From: Panagrolaimus kolymaensis
Lineage: Eukaryota; Nematoda; Chromadorea; Rhabditida; Panagrolaimidae
Assembly (NCBI GenBank): GCA_028622995.1
Contig: JAJQJQ010000040.1
Coordinates: 372,001-436,000 of the forward strand
Reading direction: 5' to 3'
DNA: 64,000 nt
Shown here: positions 38,750 through 49,625 of the stretch, in pieces
Layout: every line of letters begins with the position of its first letter
Position numbering within the stretch: position 1 is the stretch's first letter
The notes under the pieces: generated by a model
The model's database searches: none
What the model was told of the DNA's origin: nothing
What the model saw: only the letters and a program-made list of their open reading frames with translations
Translations under genes and position numbers: made by a program

Positions 38750-39917
38750 ATGAAAACATCTCAGAATTGGAATTTATATTTTTATCTTATCTTTGGAGCT
38801 CTTGGTATAAGGTATTGTTTAACATTTTTTAAAATTAATTTTATTTTACAATCTTTCAGTGTGATTCTTATTATTACTATAATCATTATTGTGAGACGTT
38901 GCTGCAGAAAGAAACGTAGAAGAAGACCAAAACAAGGAATTATCTTACCTCCGCCTGCTCCTCCTCCTCTTCCAATGCCTCCTGTCAATCAACAACCTGA
39001 AAAACAAGTTGCATCTCAAAATTTAAATGTGAAGCTTCCATCCAAACCAAAAAATGTTCCGTATGGACCTATGCCGCGCCCGATGCCACCTTCGTCAAAT
39101 AATGAAAAAGACGTTAATAAGAAGGTACCGCCAACATCTCAAATGCTGACAACATGTTCAACACAGCCATCACTTTCTCTCGACATTACGCAACCCAAAA
39201 CTGAAACTGAAATGACGCCCGATGAACTTGAATACATTGCATTTTCGACCATCGATTCTGGAAAACGATTCAAACTTTTCAACAGCGCAGTGTTTGTATT
39301 CTTTTTTAAAATCTAACTTTAAAATTTATATTTTTTTTATAGAAAAATGGCAGAAAAAATAGCAGAATCTCATGGATTTTGGATAAACGACCGAGATCCA
39401 ACCGTGCCAGGTGATGAAGAAGCTTGGTTACAAAAAGAAGCAGATAATATGGTTCGAACTTGTTGTGAAATTCATGGTGTGCCGGTACCTGACATTGGTG
39501 CAAATAAAGCTGAATATTTGGATTTCATTGAACGACATTCTTTAAGAGAAATATATCAAATAGCGTTATACACCGAAGTATCTGTAAGTAACTGAATTTG
39601 TTTATGACTATCTAATTTTTTAAATCATTCTTTTAGGATATTATTCGATCATTCTTTCTCAATGCTGTTATGTAAGCTTTAACTAAATTTTTTCCATTTC
39701 ATAAAAAAACTTTAGTGAAAGATTTCGTGAAGTTGTAAGAAAATTACCGACGGATCAATTACAAAAGTGTCAACATCCGATTCCTCTGCTGTATGTTTAA
39801 TTTTTATTTTTATCATATTTTTAATATGTTTTTTACAGATATCGAATTTACAAAGAACATCCAGATGTATTTGAATTCAAACCTAAAAAACATGAAAAAG
39901 ATAAAAAGCGGCGATGA
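38750..39917 (+). CDS. Single-pass membrane protein with proline-rich tail, unrecognised
   Basis: No known family. Residues about 9-35 form one transmembrane helix (YFYLIFGALGISVILIITI), followed directly by a strongly basic stop-transfer run (RRCCRKKRRRRPK), so the bulk is probably cytosolic with a short outside N-terminus. A proline-rich stretch follows (PPPAPPPLPMPPV, PMPRPMPP), suitable for SH3/WW/EVH1 binding, then a folded-looking helical part (AEKIAESHGFWINDRDPTVP, WLQKEADNMVRTCCEIHGVP, LREIYQIALYTEVSD) and a basic end (KPKKHEKDKKRR). Introns are short; the second needs donor GTTTGT at 39292 to stay in frame. It resembles worm adaptor-type membrane proteins only in general design. Confidence 0.8.
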
Positions 39918-40082
39918 AATATGATACATAGTTTATTTTTATTTTTAACCTTTTGATGAATGTATTCACATCTTAAATGTAAAATGATAATAAAAAATAT
40001 TAAAACAAATGTGTTAAAATTAAAACATCGAAAAGTTGAAAATATTTATTACAACGATTGGCAAATTTAGTTTAATTTTCTA

Positions 40083-41472
40083 TTAATCTGCAAATTGAAA
40101 AATATCAATTTCATATTTTGAATTAATTGCTACAACTTCATTATTCTCATTGATATCAATGGCAAAATATTTTTGAGAATCTTCTCGAAGAACAAATGAT
40201 TTTTCATTTAAATCAAACCCCAATAATGGTCCTGAATTTTCAGTTGTTGTTGTTGTATCGATGAAAAGCAAAAGTGAATCACGAAAACAAATATCTGAAG
40301 ATGTTTTATGTCCAGAAAGAAAGTATTCTGAAGTTATTGCATCTTTTGCAATGAATTTTAATTCTTTCTCGGGTGTTACAGCGATAAAACCATTTGGAAA
40401 AGTAAAAAGCTGTTCAATTCCATCCGAATCATTTCCAATAGGTTGAACGATCAATGAATCAGCATTTAATGACCAAATGGCTCCTGTTTCGCCTGTAATA
40501 TTTTTTTATTAAATAAAAGTTAATTTATTTTCTAAAATAAAATATTACCTGCAAGAAAATAATCCCTTTTTGAACCTGCAATTGCTACAACACCCGTTCG
40601 ACGTGAACTTATATTTGAGCGACGCATCGATCGCGGTAAATCCGATACTGTGATAGAAGACGATTTAATGGCTTCCAAGCTAGTTGATTTCAAACTTGAA
40701 ACCACCAATCTTCCATCAAGTCCAGCAGATAACAAAAGATGAGGGGATACCCATCGAAGACATGTGATTGCTTGAGAATGAATGGAATCAGATTGCCAAA
40801 GAATTTCACCTTCAAATGTTACAAGAAGTTCACCCGAAGCTGTTGCAACAATAACCTAAATATTTAAACTTCGTTCTTTCGTATTGCTGATATAAAACAA
40901 ACTTGTTGTTGTGGAGCAAATATTATTTGGGTCGGACAACTAGCAAGTGGAATATTAATTGTTTGATTTTTATGAAGGATCAAAACTTTTCCCGTATGAA
41001 AGCACCAGGATTCATGCTGAGAATGACCTAAAAGTACAGCAATTCGCCCATTTCGGCCACATTTAATTCCAACAATGGGTAGCTTTTCATTCTAAAATTA
41101 TTTGAATTTTCTTGAAATCAAAAAATTTAAACAACTTACACTTTCAAGTGAAACTTTTTTAACAGGCACAAGTTGCAACTTATCAGTTTTCCGAAAAGCT
41201 TCTAATTTTTCAAAATATTTATTTATTCTTCCCGCATCTTCAATAGCTTCCAAAATTAAATCAATGGTTTGATGAGAAATTAAAACTCCACGAGCTGAAA
41301 GCCTTTCTTCAACCATCGAATCTGTTTGGGTTGAAGCATGCGTGGGTTTCATTGGATCACAACCCACTTCTCTTTGAAGCGTTGGCATCGTTTCCATTGT
41401 GGCGTCCACCTTTTGTACTTCTTTATTCCATGATGATTGAATTTGTAAAGAAAATATTTCTGATTCTTGCAT
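40083..41472 (-). CDS. WD40-repeat protein, possible dynein-2 intermediate chain
   Basis: About 410 residues. The N-terminal segment has the sequence HASTQTDSMVEERLSARG and an upstream SSWNKEVQKVD; STQTD/VQTE-type light-chain-binding motifs followed by a helix and WD repeats are typical of dynein-2 intermediate chains (WDR34/WDR60). The rest reads as beta-propeller blades: VIVATASGELLVTF, AITCLRWVSPHLLLSAGLDGRLVVSS, GVVAIAGSKRDYFLAGGETGAIWSLNAD, and later divergent blades to the end. It is shorter and more divergent than vertebrate WDR34. The WD40 fold is likely; the dynein-2 identity is inferred only from the N-terminal motif. It is divergent from the TRAF gene. Confidence 0.75.
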
Positions 41473-42076
41473 ATTTTTAGATGGAAAATCAAAAAATAAA
41501 TTTTGTTTATTCCAATGGTAAAAAAAGCAGTTACCATGGAAACACGCGCGACAATTTTAAAACCCAAAAAATGCGATCTTTTAAAATTGGAGTAAAGCTT
41601 AACAAGATTTTTTTATGGTTTAAAATTACTTTAAATATAACTATTATCCACACTGTTTTGTTTTACAAAAGTCACAGAAGAGATTCATAATTACATTTGT
41701 TTTAATTATGTTCCAAATTAGAAGAAGCAAAGAATCGTCAAAGGTTGTACATAAAATATTCCTACAAACACCAATTTCATTTACGATGAAAATTAAAAGA
41801 CAACTACGATAATAGAAATATCATTTTCCATGTGAAATATGTGGTTTGAAAGGATAATTAATTTGAAAAGTATTTTTCTTTATATTTTTATAGCCTTTTT
41901 TATGAATTTTGAAATTTAATGTGTATTTTTTGTTGTTGCTATTATCAACAAGAAATGCATTTTGATCGAATCCAAAGCAACGCACCTAGCAACAAAAACT
42001 TATCCTCTTTTTCATATTCTCTGGAATTTTTCATTATCATATTTGGTTTTGTATAAGCGTTGCGTTTAAATAAAAA
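41473..42076. other. Divergent intergenic region, WD40 protein / TRAF
   Basis: About 600 bp between divergent starts, AT-rich. A 69-codon plus-strand frame starting with ATG at 41481 is lysine/isoleucine-rich with no domain and no splice support, so I do not call it. No repeats or RNA genes recognised. Confidence 0.5.
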
Positions 42077-43550
42077 ATGGAAGTTCCATTTTTTGAAATT
42101 GAAAATCGCCTTCCCACTCCAATGCTAGCACAAACGGAAGCAAAGCTTGTGGATACTGTAGGAGAAGAAAACAACGAAAATGAACCAATTGAAATTGTTT
42201 TTCTTGATGATTTGCCTGCCGAATTGCAATGCAAAAAATGTGATCAAGTTTTTCGACTTCCTCAAAAACTTAATTGCGGACATCGACTTTGTGCAAACTG
42301 TGTTGAAGGATTACATACTTGTCCAGAATGTTCCGCTCTCATTGATCCAACAAAGGCTAGTCTTTTTTATTCCTTCCATTTTATGGCTTAATTCATTATT
42401 TGTATAATATTTTAGTTAAAACTTGACAAAGAATCACAACGTCGCATTCAACGTCTCTCAGTTCAATGCACTTTTCATGATAATGGATGTATTTGGAAAG
42501 GAGAACTTCGAGAACTTGAAGCTCATGCTCTCGTTTGTGATAAAGGAGACATTATTTGTCCACGAGGTTGTGGAATGGTTTATCCAAAAAGTGAAGAAGA
42601 AAAGCATCTTGAAGAAGAATGTTCAAAGAAAACTCAAGAATGCCCTCATTGTGAAAAATCCGTTACTTTAAAAGGTCAGAAAATACATTTAAAAATTTGT
42701 CCTTCCATGTTGATTGATTGTCCAAATGGTTGTGGAATTACAAAACCTCGAATGGAAATGAACGAACATTTACCTGAATGTCCAAAAGCTGGCTCATGTT
42801 GCCCCTTTGGAGAATTTGGTTGTCATTACACTGGTGGGCGAGAAAATCTTCAAAAACACATCAAAGATCAACCCGTTAAGCATTTATCCTTCCTTTGCGA
42901 TGGAGTACTCGATTTGAAAGCTCTTCTTGCGACTGTTCAACTCAACGCAGACAAACTTTCACGAAATATGGAACTTTTAACATCAAAAATTCTTTCACTT
43001 GAAAAGCTCTATGGCGCTCAATATATTTGGAAATTGAACGACTTCCAAACAAAATTAAACAAATCAAAATTAACAAATCATCCCATTTACTTTTCACCAC
43101 CATTTCTTTCTGGAAGACATGTGAGTATCCTTTCTTTTCTTTTACAGTTTAAAAAACATTTAAAATTGTTTTAAGGGATATAAGTTAATGATGTCATGCG
43201 GATTCAGAGGTGGCGGAGCTGATTCAAATGGAGCAGAGTATTTATCAATTTTTATCGCAATTATGAAAGGTGATTATGACGCAATTTTACCATGGCCATT
43301 TGTTCATAAAATCACTTTCACTATTATGGATCAAAATCCGAACTTAGAAAAGCGCAAGCATCTTTCTTACACGCTTAAACCATATGCTTCTGTTCAAAAT
43401 GAAAAATATCTTAATCGTCCCAAAGGAGATCGAAATGCTTCATTTGGGGCGACAAACTTTTGCGAAATGGAGCTTGCTACACATTACATTAAAGAGGATA
43501 CCATTTTTATTAAATGCAGCATTGATACAGAAAATATGATTGTCTTATAA
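42077..43550 (+). CDS. TRAF-like protein: RING, TRAF zinc fingers, MATH domain
   Basis: Signalling adaptor/E3 ligase of the TNF-receptor-associated-factor family. Three exons (42077-42355, 42416-43120, 43176-43550). A C3HC4 RING lies at about residues 52-90 (CKKCDQVFRLPQKLNCGHRL, then CANCVEGLHTCPEC). TRAF-type zinc fingers follow (CTFHDNGCIWKGELRELEAH, CPHCEKSVTLKGQKIH, CPNGCGITKPRMEMNEH, CCPFGEFGCHYTGGRENLQKH), then a coiled coil (LNADKLSRNMELLTSKILSL) and a C-terminal MATH/TRAF domain (YIWKLNDFQTKL ... PIYFSPPFLSGRHGYKLMM ... YLSIFIAIMKGDYD). Intron 1 works in frame only as a GC-AG intron (donor AAG|GCTAGT at 42356). TRAF4/TRAF6-like layout. Confidence 0.92.
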
Positions 43551-44464
43551 ATCCTTTTTTAAAAATAAAATCACCAAATTTTAAATATGTACCACGAAAT
43601 AATATTTGTTCGAGTATATTTTTTTTGTATTTTTTTTTCTTTTTTGCTATTTACTCGTATTTTCTTAAAATTCATTTTATAAAATCCGGTGAAATAAAAA
43701 AAATTAAAATAAAACACTTCTTGAAACAAGTTTTGTCAGTGCGGAAACTTTTGTTATTGAAAGATTGAAAATTTGTGAAATAATTATTAGCGCAGAAATA
43801 TTTGGAATACAATATTTTATTTTTCGCATATAAATGTTTGAAAAAATCGACGTCGAAGTCTCCAGAAAAATATTAAAAAGCAAATACACTGTTATCAGGA
43901 AGTCTAATAAAATTTGCGTCAAAAGCGTTCAAAGGCGGCCCATAATTAATTCAATCAATGGACCTCAAAAATCTGCAAAAATTATCAATGGTTTGAAGAA
44001 AAACCTAAACATAAATACAGTCTAACGAATTTTTAATTGGAACAATGTGAGTTTCTGTAAGACGTTTCGAGTAATTATTGATTTTCTTGGAGGTAAGCAT
44101 TCGGTGCCAAATATAGCAGAAGCCCAGCGAAATATAAAAAAAAACTTTAATAAATCGGCGTCATTATTTAGCAGTTCCAAAACAAATTTAGAATAAATAT
44201 TGAAGACAATGAAAGTAGTTATTGCGCAAGATCCACAAAGTGAAAATCTAAATCAAAGTTAAATTTTCATGGCTTTTATTGAAATTTAACTTTTTTGTTA
44301 TTTTCACAATAAATGTTATCATTACGACTTTTTATTTGAAAAATTAACATATTTTTTTTAGCACTTGTATGAAAAAGTTTGCCGTTTATTGTTATCAAAA
44401 ATTTCTCAGCTGACGATTCAAACTTTCATTCATTGATTATCTCAACAACCAAAAAAGCAACAAA
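43551..44464. other. Intergenic region between TRAF and small membrane protein
   Basis: About 0.9 kb, AT-rich. One ATG-initiated 63-codon plus-strand frame (43834-44025, MFEKIDVEVSRKILKSKYTV) is basic and has no domain, signal or splice support; it is left as unsupported. AATAAA-type sites after 43560 fit the TRAF 3' end. No RNA gene recognised. Confidence 0.45.
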
Positions 44465-44908
44465 ATGGATTATTCTACAGTCGGTACTTTGGCTATGGTC
44501 GCTGCTGCTGTCAATTCAACTATTCTCCTTGCTGGTATTGTTTGTGCAATTATCACAATTATTGTTGTTCGAAAACAAGTAAGCATCTTTACATATTTTC
44601 AAAATAATTTTATAATTTATTTATTTTAGGGAATTGAAGAGGTTCATAAAGCATCATCAATCTTTCCAACAGCTTTAGAAAGTATCAATTACTCTGAAAT
44701 TCCTATTGCCGTCATCGCTGTTATCGCTGATCACATGCAAATATCACTTGATGAAGTTGCTCAAGAATATGCCAAAGATGCTGCTCAACGCAAAGTTGTT
44801 GTTTTGCAAACATTCCGTAAAGATCCTGTCACTGATCGCTTCATTGAATCTTTTCCTTCCAAATTTATTCAACATGGTTATGTCGGTGAAGAACTCTTAC
44901 AAGCATAA
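44465..44908 (+). CDS. Small single-pass membrane protein, unrecognised
   Basis: Two exons (44465-44578 and 44630-44908) give 130 residues. A hydrophobic helix near the N-terminus (VNSTILLAGIVCAIITIIVV) is followed by RKQGIEEVHKASSIFPTALE, then a soluble-looking segment with a second hydrophobic patch (EIPIAVIAVIADHMQISLDE) and an end KFIQHGYVGEELLQA. It looks like a short-N-terminus membrane-anchored protein. I cannot assign a family or function. The good splice pair (CAA|GTAAGC, TTTTAG) and codon use support a real gene. It converges on UQCR10 with a 131-bp gap. Confidence 0.75.
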
Positions 44909-45039
44909 AATGCCTTCTTTCTCTCACTCCATTCGTATATCCTATGAAATTTATTTAAAATAAACTTTTATGAATAAGACAATCTACAATTAAATTTTCA
45001 TACACATTATTAGAAATGACGAAAGCTTCATCTATATAT

Positions 45040-45269
45040 TTATTGAGCCAATTTATCTTTGATATCTTTCCATTGTTTTCCTTTGTTTGCCTGAAATTTT
45101 AGCTTTTAAAAATTACGCAATAGAAAAAATATAAACATACGGAATTCCAATAAGCGTCAGTAGCGGTATTGAAGGTTAAATCAAAGACATAAGCGCCTGC
45201 TGCACATGCTAATAGAAGAGTAGAAAAGCGACGAGCGACTGATTTATAGAAAATTCCTTGAATAGCCAT
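45040..45269 (-). CDS. Complex III subunit 9/10 (UQCR10 family)
   Basis: Small subunit of the mitochondrial cytochrome bc1 complex, 59 residues. Exon 1 is 45269-45141 and exon 2 is 45090-45040; the 50-nt intron has donor GTATGT and acceptor TTTCAG and the join is in phase. The protein reads MAIQGIFYKSVARRFSTLLL, one TM helix (LLACAAGAYVFDLTF), then NTATDAYWNSANKGKQWKDI and a short end KDKLAQ. This matches UQCR10: SLLFRRTSTFAL, the TM helix, FDQGADAIYDHINEGKLWKHIKHKY. It is too short to stand out as an open frame. Confidence 0.9.
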
Positions 45270-45775
45270 GTTGAGATCTTTGATTGAACTAAAAAATAAA
45301 TTTTATACCATTTTAACGCCTAAAACACGCAAGACATTTTTTGTACAGTTATTCGGAATATAAAAAATAAAGCGAAGAATGTTTATAAAAATTAATGTTT
45401 GAAACTTTCACTTCTCATATTTTTTTGTTTGGATAAAGCAAATTTTTCAAATACAAAGTCTCAACGCGAATAATTTGACTGCCTTGCCTGCGTGTTACGG
45501 TGTTTATGAGCTCCTCTTTTGCGCCCATTGCAATTCTTTTAAAAAAATTTAACCAAACATTTTTTCTCTATCTCTTATGTATTTTTGGCTTTGCTTTTTC
45601 AGATATCTTACCATATTTATTCCAAATCCTCATTTATACTTATATTTTGACCTTAAAGACATGAACTATATGTAATTTGTTTTCCATTTTTCACGCGATT
45701 TAGTTTTTTTTTGTTGCTGTTTTACACTTCTTACCCATTCTCTCTAATTTTTCGTTTTCTAGGTAACAAGTCATC
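45270..45775. other. Divergent promoter region, UQCR10 / RPL21
   Basis: About 500 bp between divergent starts of two highly expressed gene types. The half next to RPL21 is strongly pyrimidine-rich. Nothing else is seen. Confidence 0.5.
45730..45762 (+). promoter_or_regulatory. Probable trans-splice acceptor for RPL21
   Basis: A long pyrimidine tract ending in TTTTCTAG at 45762, 13 nt before the RPL21 ATG, with no matching upstream donor needed. This is the layout expected for a nematode spliced-leader acceptor; a conventional 5' UTR intron is the alternative. Confidence 0.5.
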
Positions 45776-46316
45776 ATGGTCAATCCAAATGGTTATCGTC
45801 GTGGTACGCGTTATATGTTCGCAAAAGGATTCCGTCAACATGGAGTGGAACATCTTTCGACTTTTTACCGAACATACAAACGAGGTGATATTGTTACAGT
45901 CAAAGGCAATGGTGCTTTCCACAAGGGTATGCCATTCAAAGCTTATCATGGACGTACTGGTCGTGTATTCAATGTTACTCAACATGCTCTTGGTGTCATT
46001 GTAAACAAACGTGTTAAGTGAGTAATTTTCTTGTCTTTTCACTTTTTATATATTTTCTTCTTTTTTCAGAGGTCGTATTCTTCCTAAACGTATCAATGTT
46101 CGCATCGAACACGTTCAACCATCAAATTCTCGTGCTGAATTCTTAGTTCGGTGCAAAGCTAACGACCAAAAAAAACGTGATGTTAAAGCCGGTAAAGCTG
46201 AATATGTTAGCCTTCGTCGTCAACCTGCTGAACCTCGTCGTGCTCATCTTGTTAAAGTCAACAAATTAAATGCTCCAGAACTTTTGACGCCTGTCCGATT
46301 TGAAATTGTTGCGTAA
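45776..46316 (+). CDS. rpl-21: 60S ribosomal protein L21 (eL21)
   Basis: Cytosolic large-subunit ribosomal protein of 162 residues in two exons (45776-46017, 46070-46316). Conserved stretches: [60 protein letters not shown], then [20 protein letters not shown] and [20 protein letters not shown]. Length and start match the eukaryotic family. An AATAAA signal lies at 46361-46366. Convergent with the sideroflexin pair. Confidence 0.98.
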
Positions 46317-46430
46317 ATTTTGATGTATGGTTTTGCTATGCAACTTTGTTTTGTTGTTTCAATAAATTCATTATTTTTATACCGTTATTTATTCTTTTTT
46401 ACGATAATGACATAAAACATGTGTTATGAA

Positions 46431-47606
46431 TTAGAGACCTTTGTTGTAGTATACAATTGAAGGAGGATTTGGTAAAGCTTCAATCTTCTTTTTGACTTCA
46501 GGTTCAAGCTTTGAGACATTGATAGAACTTTCTTGAGGGAAGAATGCACAGCAAAGCGGTGTTGAGAAAAGAAGCAAGAAGCCACAAAGCGATGTTTGAA
46601 TTGGAGCATTTAACCATGGACGAGCTTTAATAGTTGGAAATTTTTCCAAGTAATTCATTATCATTGGAGTGCAAACTGAAAAAAAAAAGTTTAACCAATA
46701 GTATGCAAGTACAAGGAATAATAACATACCCATATGAGGCATTCCCATGCCAACCTAAAAAAATAAATAAGCTTTAATAAAAAAAGAAATGAATTTGTAA
46801 TGAATATTTCAACTATCAAGCTCCGGTTATAAAGAACTCACTCGACTTAGGACGACCGCAGAAATAGCATAATAAGCTACTTTAGAACTTTCACCAACTT
46901 TGTTGCCATTTTTATCAGTAAGAACAATACCATTTTTAAATTCATCGATTCTCATTAATGGAATATTGATACCGTTTGCAATTGCAATAGCACAGAAAGG
47001 AACAAGGCGTCCATAAAATTGTGGTAATTTCTGTAAAGTTAGTCTATTATTAAAGTTTTAAAGGTTGAAAACAAAATCACTTACCTTAGCTACAACATTC
47101 AAAGATAATGCAACACCCAATGCACCTCCAGTAGCACAACAATATGCAGTTAAAAGCCTTTTTCCATGAGCAGCGTTTTCACCAGATCTGTTTGTATAAT
47201 TTACGACAGCATTGAATGTTTGATTTAACCATTGCCAAAAGATTACAGCTGGAGTTGATTTGTAGAAAGTTAAAAGTCCACCAGTAAGAATCATGTTAGC
47301 AGGCATTTGACAGCTCATTCTTCCAAGAAAAAACATCTTTTCACCTGTTTCAGGATGAAACGTAGAATCATAATAGGTTTTAGCTTTCCAAAGTTGAGTG
47401 ATTGTAAGATCTTGAGGAATGATTCCATTACGGTAGTTCAAAACAATTTCACGAGATTTATCCAAAGTTTTTTCTGTTACAAATAAATTCAAAGGATTTA
47501 CAATTGTGAAGAAATGTTTGGCACGATTGACATAAGTTGATTGATCCCATCGAGGCTTTGAAATATCTGGCTTCTGTACTAAAGCATGTACAAGTTCGGT
47601 TGACAT
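46431..47606 (-). CDS. Sideroflexin (mitochondrial carrier), copy A
   Basis: Inner-membrane mitochondrial transporter; sideroflexins 1-3 carry serine for one-carbon metabolism. Starts [20 protein letters not shown]; conserved family segments are [81 protein letters not shown] and the ending IVYYNKGL, equal to SFXN1 YFNKGL. Its coding order is very close to copy B directly upstream (47949-49033). It carries an extra 87-nt intron (46755-46841) absent from copy B, which creates a 25-nt micro-exon (46730-46754, encoding VGMGMPHM). Confidence 0.95.
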
Positions 47607-47948
47607 GTTGAATTTATTCTTTAACAAGAAGACGTTTTTTTATTTTCATTGTTCAAGCAAAGTTTTACAAATAATCTTTGAAAAAAATGAAGAAAAATTT
47701 ACATAAGTGTTTTGAAACAAAAAGGAATGGGATTTTTAATTTATTTGTTGCTTTTACCGTACTTGAAAATGAAATTGGTTTTTTTTTTGAAATTCCATAA
47801 ACTAAACCTTTATTTATTTTAGCTTGTTTTCAAATGATAATGCCATAAATTCTTGTAAACAATAAAGAAAAATATTTTATTTATCAAAATTTTAAAATTA
47901 CAAGAATATAAAAAATACAAAAAAAGTGATCGCTTTAAATCTAAGCTC
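47607..47948. other. Intergenic stretch between tandem sideroflexins
   Basis: 342 bp separating the two minus-strand copies; AT-rich, with copy B's 3' end and copy A's promoter. No gene seen. Confidence 0.5.
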
Positions 47949-49033
47949 TTAAAGACCTTTATTGTAGTATACAACAGATGGAGAATTTGGTAAGGCTTCA
48001 ATTTTCTTCCTAACATCAAGCTCGAGATCAGAGACATTCACGGAACTTAATTGTGGGAAAATTGCACAACATAATGGAGTGGAAAACAGCAAAATAAATC
48101 CACAAATGGCAATTTGAATAGGAGCATTAAGCCATGGACGAGCTTGATACCATCGCTTCTTTTCAATTTGATTCATAATAACAGGAGTCAGCACTAAAAC
48201 AACCTAATACATTACGATTAAGTGAAGTAATAACATACCCATATATGGCGTAGCCATCGCAACTCGGCTAAATACTACTTGAGCCACAGCAGATTTAGCA
48301 ACTTTTTTACTTGATCCAACTTTGTTCCCATTTTCATCAATCAGTGTAATACCTTCTTTAAATTCATCAGCACGCATCATCGGAATGTTAATACCGTTTG
48401 CAATTGCAACAGCACAGAAAGGTACAAGGCGTCCATAAAATTGTGGTAATTTCTAAAATAAAAATAAAAGGAATATTTGAGATGTTTGATTTATAAAAAA
48501 AAACTCACTTTGGCAACTGCGTTAAGAGTTAATGCTGCCGTTAATGCACCACCTGTTGCACAACAATAAGCAGTAATAAGCCTGCTTCCTTCAGCTGCAT
48601 TTTCACCTGATCTGTTTGTATAATTTACAATAGCATTGAATGTTTGATTTAACCATTGCCAAAATACCACTGACGGAGTTGATTTATAAAAAGTAAGAAG
48701 GCCGCCAGTGATGATCATATTTGCAGGCATTTGACAGCTCATTCTTCCAAGAAAAAACATCTTTTCACCTGTTTCAGGATGAAATGTAGAATCATAATAT
48801 GTTTTAGCTCTCCATAATTGTTCAACAGTCAAATCTCTAGGAATAATTCCATTTCGATAATTCACCACAATTTCACGAGATTTATCCAAAGTTTTTTCTG
48901 TTACAAATAAATTCAAAGGATTTACGACTGTAAAGAAATATTTTGCCCTGTTAGCATAAGTAGACTGATCCCATCGAGGCTTTGAAATATCTGGCTTCTG
49001 TACTAAAGTTTGTATAAGTTCGGTTGAAGCCAT
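47949..49033 (-). CDS. Sideroflexin (mitochondrial carrier), copy B
   Basis: Tandem paralogue of copy A. Starts [20 protein letters not shown] and ends VVYYNKGL. Same family blocks: [81 protein letters not shown]. The region corresponding to the micro-exon of copy A is continuous here ([11 protein letters not shown] with no intron), while the flanking GTATGTTATTA donor after it is shared. Differences concentrate in the last third. Both copies look intact, so this is a recent duplication rather than a pseudogene pair. Confidence 0.95.
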
Positions 49034-49625
49034 TAGCAAGATTAACAAACAACTACTTTTTTACTTTATCAGCTGTGAAAATCTACAACAAGCATATTTA
49101 TTCAAAAGAAAGAAAAAAAATAACCGCGCGCTAAAGATAAGGAGAAAATAAAAGTTAAAAAAGGAGAGAAGAAATGCCCGACTAATTCCGCATAACCAAA
49201 ACTACAATCAATCACAAAATGCAATGCAAGTACATAAAAGAAATGTCCTTAGAGACTAAAATGCAATTATTTAATGCGTTTCAACTAATAGTTGCAATGT
49301 TAGTTAATGTTTTAAAGAATAAAAGAAACAAGTGATGACACGTGTTGTTGGTTGACGGCTGTGATGGCAAGGAGAAAACTGTATTACTTCTTCGCAGTAA
49401 TGTTTCAAGCGCTAAAGAAATTCTCTACGATCTCTTCAATCTTTCAAACTACGTCATAAAAAGCGCATGCTAGTTTGCAACTTGAGAAAAATAAAAGAGA
49501 AATATGATTTTTCGATAAACGAACAAAGTTTTTTAACAAAACAAAAAAAAAAACAACTGAGAAATTATATTTTAATAAAAAATTCCACAAACAAAAATAA
49601 ATTATAGAAAAATGATAACAAGAAT
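49034..49625. other. Intergenic stretch between sideroflexin B and NCBP1
   Basis: About 590 bp, AT-rich, holding the sideroflexin promoter and the NCBP1 3' UTR. A 61-codon minus-strand frame is hydrophobic noise. Nothing else seen. Confidence 0.5.

Noticed and set aside
43834..44025. 63-codon ATG frame in the TRAF downstream region
   Set aside because: Basic and without known motif; nothing but frame length supports it.
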